9,752 nucleotides of DNA from NCBI GenBank assembly GCA_019420405.1, contig JAHZHF010000098.1, forward strand, positions 1-9,752, written 5' to 3'. Positions 1 to 5,325 of the stretch are shown here, piece by piece (position 1 is the stretch's first letter; every line of letters starts with the position of its first letter). The position numbers and the translations under genes are program-made. The notes below the pieces were generated by a model. That model was not told the DNA's origin and did not search any database. It worked only from the letters and a program-made list of their open reading frames with translations. This DNA is from Clostridiales bacterium. Its GTDB lineage: Bacteria > Bacillota > Clostridia > Lachnospirales > Lachnospiraceae.

Positions 1-55
1 CTGACGAAGCCAGATTTGATTATATCACTAAAGAATTCACATTGCAACAGCCAAT

Positions 56-1330
56 TTACTTCTTTATCAGTCTTTTTCCGATTTCAAAGCAGTCAAACGT
101 TGCAAAGTAATCCGCCGGAGTCTCGGCCCGTCTGATCATCTGCACACTGCCGTCTTCTTTCAGAAGAAGTTCCGCTGATTTCAGCTTGCCGTTGTAATTA
201 TATCCCATGGCAAATCCGTGGGCGCCAGTATCGTGAATCACAAGATAATCCCCTCTATCGATCTCCGGGAGCATCCGGTCAATGGCAAACTTGTCGTTAT
301 TCTCGCAGAGAGATCCCGTGATGTCATATTTGTGATCACAGGGAGCATCTTCTTTTCCGAGAACTGTAATATGATGGTAAGCGCCGTACATTGCCGGGCG
401 CATCAGGTTTACCGCGCACGCGTCTACACCGATATACTCCTTGTGCGTATGTTTCTCGTGAATCGCTTTTGTCACCAGACATCCGTAAGGACCCATCATG
501 TAGCGTCCCAACTCTGTGTAAATCGCCACATCTCCCATTCCTGCCGGAACGAGCACTTCCTCGTATACTTTTCTCACCCCTTCGCCGATCGCATAAATGT
601 CGTTCGGTTCCTGATCCGGTCTGTAAGGAATACCGATTCCGCCGGACAGATTGATAAACTTAATGTGTACCCCTGCTTCCTTCGAAAGCCTTACCGCCTG
701 CTCAAAGAGCACCTTCGCCAGCATCGGATAATAATCGTTTGTCACTGTATTGCTCGCCAGGAACGCGTGAAGCCCGAACTCCTTCGCCCCCTTGCTCTTT
801 AAGATCTTATAAGCTTCCAGGATCTGCTCTGTCGTCATCCCGTATTTTGCATCTCCCGGATTGTCCATAATGTCATTACTGATCTTAAACAGTCCGCCCG
901 GATTATAACGGCAGCTTATAGTCTCCGGAATATGGCCGATGGCCTTCTCAAGGAAATCAATGTGGGTGATATCGTCCAGGTTGATGATCGCCCCCAGCTT
1001 ATCTGCCAGAATAAAGTCCTCGGCCGGAGTATCATTGGAGGAGAACATGATATCTTCTCCCCTGATATCAATAGCGTCGGAGAGCAGAAGCTCCGTGTAG
1101 GAGGAGCAGTCGCACCCGCAGCCATACTCATTTAAAATTTGAATCAGGAAGGGATTCGGAGTCGCTTTGACCGCAAAGTATTCCTTATATCCCGGATTCC
1201 ATGAGAACGCCTCTTTGAGCGCCTTTACATTCTCTCTGATCCCCTTCTCATCATAGAGATGAAACGGGGTCGGATATGTTTTCACGATCTCTTCTACCTG
1301 CTCTTTTGTCACAAACGGTTTCTTATTCAT
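56..1330 (-). CDS. lysA: Diaminopimelate decarboxylase (PLP-dependent, fold type III)
   Basis: Decarboxylates meso-diaminopimelate to L-lysine, the last step of lysine synthesis, in the cytoplasm. The 424-residue length is normal for the family. An alanine-racemase-like TIM barrel carries the PLP lysine K55 in YFAVKATPNP, H188 in GLHAF, the glycine loop SGGIGIPY (229-236) and ELGR (273-276) where EPGR is more usual. The C-terminal beta domain carries RPAMYGAYHH (311-320), the partner-subunit catalytic motif GSLCENND (339-346, C342/E343) and NYNGKLKSAE (378-387, Y379). The GSLCENND form instead of the common CES-D form matches a LysA subgroup I associate with Clostridia and Bacteroides. The ATG overlaps the stop of the upstream regulator by 8 nt, and AAAGGGAG sits 9 nt before it, so the two are probably translationally coupled. 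The substrate is inferred from family; a related basic amino acid decarboxylase is less likely. Confidence 0.9.
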   Translation of the reverse strand: MNKKPFVTKEQVEEIVKTYPTPFHLYDEKGIRENVKALKEAFSWNPGYKEYFAVKATPNPFLIQILNEYGCGCDCSSYTELLLSDAIDIRGEDIMFSSNDTPAEDFILADKLGAIINLDDITHIDFLEKAIGHIPETISCRYNPGGLFKISNDIMDNPGDAKYGMTTEQILEAYKILKSKGAKEFGLHAFLASNTVTNDYYPMLAKVLFEQAVRLSKEAGVHIKFINLSGGIGIPYRPDQEPNDIYAIGEGVRKVYEEVLVPAGMGDVAIYTELGRYMMGPYGCLVTKAIHEKHTHKEYIGVDACAVNLMRPAMYGAYHHITVLGKEDAPCDHKYDITGSLCENNDKFAIDRMLPEIDRGDYLVIHDTGAHGFAMGYNYNGKLKSAELLLKEDGSVQMIRRAETPADYFATFDCFEIGKRLIKK

Positions 1331-2039
1331 TCGTATTTTCTCCCTTTCGTATTTTTATCAGTTCTATCTCATTGGCAAGCGCTGTCTTAAACAGCCTGAC
1401 AAAGTTTCTCTGCCCGGAATAGAGACATGTATTCATACTGCCCTGCCCGAACTCCCCCGAGAGGACATACCTCGAGTCTGCGATCAGTCCGATCTGGTTT
1501 CCCTTTTCCTCGGTCACATAAACATACGCACCATCCAGATGAAACTCCCGGTCAGTGATCAGCACCAGTTTCTTATCTTTCCCGGCTACACGCTCCAGAT
1601 TTCCCCTTAGCTCTTCCATATATGCTGCACAGGCCGAGAAGTACACCCTCTCCTGCGCCATATCCAGAAGGTTACATATCTTGTCACGGATATTTTCCTG
1701 TCCGTCCACCGTGATATATCCGTCTTCTTCCGCTCTGCTGCGCGAAAGATTTTCTGCAAGCCAGTCCTTTTCCTCCTGCATACGCCTGATCCGGTTCCCA
1801 CAGAACTCCTCCGGACAGACCGGGATATATTTCTTCGCTGATTCCTCCACCAGATAGGCAGCCCCCTTCTCTACCAGAGCCGCAAGAGAAGTATAAGCGT
1901 TGGATCTGGATATCCCCGTATCCTTTGCGATCTCGTACCCTGTCTGTTTCCCCCACTGAAGAAGCTGTTCATAAATCAGAGCCTCCTGCCTGGACAGGCC
2001 GAAATGCATCAAATATTCAATCGCTCTGCTGTCCTCCAT
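1323..2039 (-). CDS. TrmB-family winged-helix transcriptional regulator
   Basis: A 238-residue predicted DNA-binding regulator. The N-terminal winged helix (about residues 5-75) reads LMHFGLSRQEALIYEQLLQWG, then a recognition helix around TGISRSNAYTSLAALVEKG (about 42-60), the usual TrmB/MarR-like arrangement. A short helical linker (about 82-105) leads to a C-terminal domain of PLD-like TrmB effector type (VYFSACAAYMEEL, KLVLITD, IGLIADSRYVLSGEF). I chose ATG 2039 because AAAGGA lies 9 nt upstream; an in-frame TTG at 2081 would add 14 residues but has no visible ribosome binding site. The stop overlaps the lysA start, so it is the first gene of a two-gene operon. The ligand is unknown; classic TrmB proteins sense sugars, but the lysA partner suggests an amino-acid or cell-wall signal (inference). 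Confidence 0.85.
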   Translation of the reverse strand: MEDSRAIEYLMHFGLSRQEALIYEQLLQWGKQTGYEIAKDTGISRSNAYTSLAALVEKGAAYLVEESAKKYIPVCPEEFCGNRIRRMQEEKDWLAENLSRSRAEEDGYITVDGQENIRDKICNLLDMAQERVYFSACAAYMEELRGNLERVAGKDKKLVLITDREFHLDGAYVYVTEEKGNQIGLIADSRYVLSGEFGQGSMNTCLYSGQRNFVRLFKTALANEIELIKIRKGENTNE

Positions 2040-2048
2040 AGCATCCCG

Positions 2049-2054
2049 TCCTTT
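2049..2054 (-). promoter_or_regulatory. Ribosome binding site of the TrmB-family gene (decides start)
   Basis: AAAGGA on the minus strand, 9 nt before ATG 2039. It favours that start over the upstream in-frame TTG at 2081, which is preceded by a pyrimidine-containing stretch with no Shine-Dalgarno match. Confidence 0.7.
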
Positions 2055-2128
2055 CTGAAAGCAGCTGTCCTTTCCACGCAAATCATGTCAGAGTATGTCC
2101 GTCAAATCTCCGAGTTCATATCTTAGTA

Positions 2129-2143
2129 GTTCTTTTCAGGAAC
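2129..2143 (-). promoter_or_regulatory. Candidate operator (GTTC-N7-GAAC dyad) over the trmB-lysA start site
   Basis: The minus strand reads GTTCCTGAAAAGAAC, a GTTC/GAAC dyad with a 7-nt spacer, directly after the -10 box and covering the expected transcription start near 2137. The flanks continue the symmetry loosely (AGT before, ACT after). The place is right for a repressor site, and autoregulation by the adjacent TrmB-type protein is the simplest guess. The half-sites are only 4 bp, so chance is not excluded. Confidence 0.4.
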
Positions 2144-2172
2144 ACTATAGTACACTTCTTCCTGCATGTCAA
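2144..2172 (-). promoter_or_regulatory. Sigma-A-type promoter for the trmB-lysA operon
   Basis: On the minus strand, TTGACA (2172-2167) and TATAGT (2149-2144) are separated by exactly 17 nt. The start would be near 2137, giving a leader of about 98 nt. That leader is too short for a lysine riboswitch, and I see no T-box in it. Confidence 0.8.
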
Positions 2173-2230
2173 TAGAAATTTTGATACGTCCGAAGATGTT
2201 ACTGCCTAAACAGGCTGAAAATGCAGAAAT

Positions 2231-2277
2231 GGCGCGGCTGGAGGACTTCCAAGATCGGAAAACCTTCCGGCCGCGCC
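2231..2277 (-). terminator. Strong GC-rich hairpin; possible pyk terminator or insulator
   Basis: The left arm 2231-2250 begins GGCGCGGC and the right arm 2257-2277 ends GCCGCGCC. The arms pair over about 18 positions, with one 2x3 internal loop, two G.U wobbles and a 6-nt loop (AAGATC). On the minus strand the stem is followed by ATTTCTGCATTTTC, a weak U-tract, so it could end transcripts arriving from pyk before they reach the trmB promoter at 2172. The plus strand has no U-tract after it. A small perfect stem (GCTGCC-TTT-GGCAGC, 2279-2293) sits next to it and overlaps the end of the inverted repeat. The hairpin is clear; terminator function is inferred. Confidence 0.5.
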
Positions 2278-2288
2278 CGCTGCCTTTG

Positions 2289-2632
2289 GCAGCTATATAT
2301 TCACTGACTTCCGGGCTGAACCTTCCAGAAAGCAGCAGTTATTTCGAAAGCCTTTCTGCGGGGATGGAGGATTTGGATGGACGACTTCGAAGGAAAATTA
2401 GAGAAACTTAAAGTTCCAGGTACGGACGTTAGGGCTTCCAATGGGATTGTTTGAGCGAATGCGAGTTGACCATTGGAAGGCATTGTTTTTAGCCCGTATC
2501 TGGAACTTCTTAGATTCTCTTATTTTCTGGAGCGGAGTCCAGACAGAACCTCCATCCCGCAGAATATGTCTTAGAAATATTCGTCTATTTTCGGAAGTTT
2601 CTTGCCAGAGAGTCAGTGAACTTTATAGCTGC
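2289..2632. repeat. 344-bp imperfect inverted repeat: two facing copies of a non-coding unit
   Basis: Both ends carry the same sequence inverted: CAGCTATATATTCACTGACT near 2290-2309 and its counterpart at 2611-2631 (reverse complement GCAGCTATAAAGTTCACTGACT). Moving inward the arms share TTCTGCGGGGATGGAGG (2354-2370) with a near-copy lacking one G (2564-2549 on the minus strand), AAGTTCCAGGTACGG (2411-2425) with AAGTTCCAGATACGGG (2508-2493), and a perfect central stem. Spacings agree in both arms: 63 and 66 nt from AGCTATA to the TTCTGCGG motif, then 57 and 56 nt to AAGTTCC. The minus-strand unit begins 4 nt after the pyk stop. There is no transposase and no convincing target duplication. It may be a MITE-like or REP-like element or a structured 3' UTR RNA. 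Reading frames here are short, have no ribosome binding site and look incidental. Confidence 0.8.
2435..2479. repeat. Central palindrome of the inverted repeat
   Basis: A perfect 10-bp stem, CTTCCAATGG (2435-2444) and CCATTGGAAG (2470-2479), closes a 25-nt loop. Read on the minus strand the loop contains TCAACTCGCATTCGCTCAAA. The third copy of the unit, at the right end of the window, enters the same AACTCG in the same relative place, so the loop belongs to the unit and is not a random junction. Confidence 0.75.
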
Positions 2633-2635
2633 TCT

Positions 2636-4072
2636 CTACTCCACCGTCGCAATCCGCATCATATTGCTGGCTGCGCTTCTCTCCTGCTTCACATTCGGGG
2701 ACGGAATTCCCGCAGTGAGTACCACGATATCCCCGCTCTCTGCATACTGTTTTACTTTTGCCAGCTCGATCGCGCCGTCGCAGATATCGTCCGTTGTGTT
2801 GAACGCCCGGGACTTGATCGGGATTACGCCCCAGTAAATGGACATTCTTCTCAGTGTTCTCTCGTTCGGAGTCACTCCGAGGATGGGCTGTCTCGGTTTT
2901 AAGTTGGAGACAACTCTCGTTGTTGCTCCGGACACTGACGGCGTGATGATGCATCTCGCATTCAGGTTCTCCGCCGCAAGTACAGAAGAATATCCGATCG
3001 CACTGGAGAGGCTTCTCTTGAGGTGTTCTCCCGCCTGATCCAGAATCATATCATAATCCAGATGCTGCTCTGTGCTCTCGATGATATGAACCATCATCTG
3101 GAGCGCTTCCAGCGGGTATTTTCCCTGTGCGGTCTCGCCGGAGAGCATCACTGCATCTGTTCCGTCATATACTGCGTTCGCCACGTCTGTCACTTCCGCT
3201 CTTGTCGGGCGCGGATTTCTCATCATGGAATCCAGCATCTGTGTCGCCGTGATTACGGTTTTGAAGTTTGTATTACACTTCTGAATGATCATTTTCTGAA
3301 GATACGGAACCTCCTCAGCCGGGATCTCCACTCCCAGGTCACCGCGGGCTACCATGATTCCGTCCGCAGCGCGAATGATCTCATCGATATTGCGGATTCC
3401 TTCCGCATTCTCCACTTTTGCAATGATCGGAATGAACGGAGCGTTCAGTTCTCTTAAGTAATCCTTGATCTCCAGAACGCATTCCGCATTTCTTACAAAG
3501 GAAGCGGCGATAAAGTCAATTCCCTGCTCTACACCGAAACGGATATCGTCTTTATCTTTCTCTGTAATCGCCGGAAGTCTCACCGCAACATTCGGCACGT
3601 TGACGCCTTTTTTCTCACCAAGTTCTCCACCGTTTACTACCTCACAGACGATATCACTTTCTGTTTTACTGATGACTTTCAGTCCGATCAGCCCGTCATC
3701 AATCAGGATTACTTTTCCTGTATCAATGTCATGAACAAGTCCTGCGTATGAAATGGAAACTTTGTCCGCATCTCCGACGATCTCGTCAACAGTAAGAGTA
3801 AACTGCTTTCCTGTCTCCAGCATGACTTTTTTACCGTCTTTGAGCAGCCCGGTGCGGATCTCCGGTCCCTTTGTATCCAGAAGAATCGCTGTGTTTGTAT
3901 GCAGCTCTTCCCGGAGCTCCTTTAAAAGATCCATTCTCCCTTTCTGCTCTTCATGATCTCCGTGTGAAAAATTAAAACGGGCCACATCCATGCCATTTTC
4001 CATGAGTTTTTTCATCATTTCTCTGTCATTGGTATTCGGTCCCATTGTACATACTACTTTTGTCTTCTTCAT
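2636..4072 (-). CDS. pyk: Pyruvate kinase
   Basis: Converts phosphoenolpyruvate and ADP to pyruvate and ATP, the last step of glycolysis, in the cytoplasm. Landmarks, numbered from ATG 4072: KTKVVCTMGPN at the N-terminus, RFNFSHG (32-38), LDTKGPEIRTG (65-75), the lid B domain (about 76-165), catalytic lysine K219 in IIAKVENAEG, metal site in ARGDLGVEIP (242-251), and TATQMLDSMMRNPRPTRAEVTDVANAVYDG. The C-terminal allosteric domain includes SGATTRVVS. At 478 residues it lacks the extra PEP-utiliser domain seen in Bacillus-type enzymes. ATG 4081 would add three residues but lies only 3 nt after AAGGAG; ATG 4072 is 12 nt after it and matches the usual M-K-K-T-K start, so I prefer 4072 with some doubt. 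It lies 50 nt behind the rhomboid-like gene with no separate clear promoter, so probable co-transcription. Confidence 0.95.
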   Translation of the reverse strand: MKKTKVVCTMGPNTNDREMMKKLMENGMDVARFNFSHGDHEEQKGRMDLLKELREELHTNTAILLDTKGPEIRTGLLKDGKKVMLETGKQFTLTVDEIVGDADKVSISYAGLVHDIDTGKVILIDDGLIGLKVISKTESDIVCEVVNGGELGEKKGVNVPNVAVRLPAITEKDKDDIRFGVEQGIDFIAASFVRNAECVLEIKDYLRELNAPFIPIIAKVENAEGIRNIDEIIRAADGIMVARGDLGVEIPAEEVPYLQKMIIQKCNTNFKTVITATQMLDSMMRNPRPTRAEVTDVANAVYDGTDAVMLSGETAQGKYPLEALQMMVHIIESTEQHLDYDMILDQAGEHLKRSLSSAIGYSSVLAAENLNARCIITPSVSGATTRVVSNLKPRQPILGVTPNERTLRRMSIYWGVIPIKSRAFNTTDDICDGAIELAKVKQYAESGDIVVLTAGIPSPNVKQERSAASNMMRIATVE

Positions 4073-4084
4073 AAATGTCATTCT

Positions 4085-4090
4085 CTCCTT
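4085..4090 (-). promoter_or_regulatory. Ribosome binding site of pyk
   Basis: AAGGAG on the minus strand serves two nearby in-frame ATGs, 3 nt (4081) and 12 nt (4072) downstream. Neither spacing is ideal, so the start remains ambiguous by three residues. Confidence 0.6.
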
Positions 4091-4122
4091 GTCAGATATA
4101 TTGATTTCAAAAAACCGGACTG

Positions 4123-4989
4123 TTATTTCACGTGTTCATGTGTGAACAGGTGATCCTGGCAGTATTCATAATTTCCGTTGCATTTTGAACAGAAACGGAA
4201 CTCCAGACACGGATCGTCAAGCTCTGTCCGTCCGCAGACAGCGCAGCGGTGTTTCGCCCCGTTTGAGTAATGCATATGAGGGGCGGACTGCCGTTTGAAT
4301 TTTGCCTTTCTTGCCCTCTCCCGCGGCGAATACCGGCTGAAATTCCGGGTCGCAAGGAAGAAAATAATGAAGTTCAGCACAGACGCCACAATGGCGATTC
4401 TTGTAAACAGGTTTCCTGTAATAATGGAATACAGAATCATCACTCCGTACACAATCCCCATCCACTTCATCTTGATCGGAATAATGAAATAGAGAAGCAC
4501 CTCCATATCCGGGTAGGTGACCGCAAAGGCAAGGAATATACTCATGTAAATGTAGGAAACACTGAACAAACCTCCCATTCCGGAAAAGACCAGCGTGCTT
4601 CCGTCTGCCAGATACGCTCCGTACATTGCGTTCAGGGCAGCATACAGGATAAATGCTCCGATCACCGTAAACAGGAGCCCGGAAAAAATGTAGACATTAT
4701 AACGGAAAGCTCCCCATGTACGCTCCAGCGCATTTCCCAAAGAATAATACAGCATGACCATAAGCACGAAAAAAAGCAGATTTTCACCCGGTGCGATAAA
4801 AATCCAGCTTATGATCCTCCACACCTGCCCCCTTAATATCAGGCCCGGCTCCAGTGTCAGCCATGATAAAAGCGACGGCATCAGATATCTCGTAACATAA
4901 CCGATCACATACGCCGCCAGCAGATAGGTGGTCAGGTTCGGGATTGAAAAACGACCAAATTTTCTTTCTAATTTATCCAGCCAGTTCAA
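4123..4989 (-). CDS. Rhomboid-like membrane protein with C-terminal Cys/His-rich domain
   Basis: A predicted integral membrane protein of 288 residues. About six hydrophobic segments span roughly residues 20-210, including TYLLAAYVIGYV, LLFFVLMVMLYYSLG, VYIFSGLLFTVIGAFILYAAL, SYIYMSIFLAFAV and IAIVASVLNFIIFFLA. GQVWRIISWIF (55-65) after the first segment resembles the rhomboid GQ-WRL-T pattern. I see neither the GxSG catalytic serine motif (only FSGMGG) nor a matching catalytic histidine, so it is probably a proteolytically inactive relative. The basic cytoplasmic tail (ARKAKFKRQ) leads to CAVCG, a lone Cys, CSKCNGNYEYC and DHLFTHEH (about 249-286), a likely zinc site. The start is TTG: the codon at 4989 is 9 nt after AAGGAG, better than the in-frame TTG at 4995 (3 nt). 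Role unknown; scaffold or membrane quality control are guesses. Confidence 0.75.
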   Translation of the reverse strand: MNWLDKLERKFGRFSIPNLTTYLLAAYVIGYVTRYLMPSLLSWLTLEPGLILRGQVWRIISWIFIAPGENLLFFVLMVMLYYSLGNALERTWGAFRYNVYIFSGLLFTVIGAFILYAALNAMYGAYLADGSTLVFSGMGGLFSVSYIYMSIFLAFAVTYPDMEVLLYFIIPIKMKWMGIVYGVMILYSIITGNLFTRIAIVASVLNFIIFFLATRNFSRYSPRERARKAKFKRQSAPHMHYSNGAKHRCAVCGRTELDDPCLEFRFCSKCNGNYEYCQDHLFTHEHVK

Positions 4990-4998
4990 ATGCAATTA

Positions 4999-5004
4999 CT
5001 CCTT
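4999..5004 (-). promoter_or_regulatory. Ribosome binding site of the rhomboid-like gene (decides between two TTG starts)
   Basis: AAGGAG on the minus strand lies 3 nt before TTG 4995 and 9 nt before TTG 4989. The longer spacing is normal, so the protein most likely begins M-N-W-L-D-K-L-E. No ATG is available near the start. Confidence 0.6.
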
Positions 5005-5041
5005 ACTTTTCAAGTTTTGGTATTTGTGTCCCCACATTTTT

Positions 5042-5051
5042 GTATTAATAC
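5042..5051. promoter_or_regulatory. Candidate operator palindrome at the rhomboid-pyk start site
   Basis: GTATTAATAC is a perfect 10-bp palindrome just downstream of the minus-strand -10 box, where the transcription start is expected. A second perfect palindrome, TACAATTGTA (5055-5064), contains the -10 box itself. AT-rich palindromes of this length arise by chance, so a regulator site is only a possibility. Confidence 0.25.
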
Positions 5052-5058
5052 CGATACA

Positions 5059-5087
5059 ATTGTAGCGAAGCTCTATCTGTTTGTCAA
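5059..5087 (-). promoter_or_regulatory. Sigma-A-type promoter for the rhomboid-like gene and probably pyk
   Basis: On the minus strand, TTGACA (5087-5082) and TACAAT (5064-5059) are 17 nt apart. Transcription would start near 5052, about 60 nt before TTG 4989. It is the only strong minus-strand promoter I see upstream of pyk. Confidence 0.8.
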
Positions 5088-5182
5088 ACGCTAGTTGTCT
5101 CTTTTTCACAGTTTAACACAAACTTTATATAAATTATCCATAAGACCCGGAATTATTTTCAAATCCCGCACTATAATTCCAA

Positions 5183-5211
5183 TTGTCTTTTTAAAATACA
5201 TGTCGTATAAT
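5183..5211 (+). promoter_or_regulatory. Sigma-A-type promoter for the fused activase gene
   Basis: TTGTCT (5183-5188) and TATAAT (5206-5211) are 17 nt apart. The start would be near 5218, giving a leader of about 108 nt. A weaker second candidate lies upstream, TTCACA (5105-5110) and TATAAA (5128-5133), also 17 nt apart. The stretch between the two divergent promoters is AT-rich and shows nothing else recognisable. Confidence 0.75.
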
Positions 5212-5268
5212 GTAGATTGTTGCAGAATGCTTACATGCATTTAATAAGAAGTAACTCATTAAAATTGT

Positions 5269-5293
5269 AACAGTCCGGAATATCCGAACTGTT
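5269..5293 (+). promoter_or_regulatory. Leader hairpin upstream of the fused activase gene
   Basis: AACAGTCCGGA (5269-5279) and TCCGAACTGTT (5283-5293) pair with one mismatch around a 3-nt loop (ATA). It lies in the expected 5' leader, 32 nt before the ATG. No T-run follows, so it is not an intrinsic terminator; it could be an RNA stem or a DNA operator. A smaller stem, AATGC-TTACAT-GCATT (5226-5241), sits near the transcription start. Confidence 0.5.
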
Positions 5294-5325
5294 GCTACCA
5301 TATAAAAAAGATTGGAGATCATTCA

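Noticed and set aside
1..55. Sequence downstream of lysA
   Set aside because: Too short to assess; no terminator stem or second gene can be supported.
2040..2137. Possible lysine riboswitch or T-box ahead of trmB-lysA
   Set aside because: The leader is only about 98 nt, with none of the expected conserved stems or T-box sequence.
2166..2411. Open plus-strand frame of 81 codons
   Set aside because: It begins inside the trmB promoter, has no ribosome binding site, and runs through the hairpin and the non-coding repeat; the translation resembles no protein I know.
2289..2632. Insertion sequence or CRISPR array
   Set aside because: No transposase remnant, no convincing target-site duplication, and copies are inverted and far apart with no regular spacers.
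2441..2902. Open plus-strand frame of 153 codons
   Set aside because: It starts in the central palindrome of the repeat and then runs antisense through pyk; no ribosome binding site, low-quality composition.
4111..4122. Shared 11-mer TAACAGTCCGG in the rhomboid-pyk gap and in the leader hairpin at 5268
   Set aside because: An 11-base match in about 10 kb on both strands is expected by chance, and the copy at 4111-4122 has no hairpin partner.
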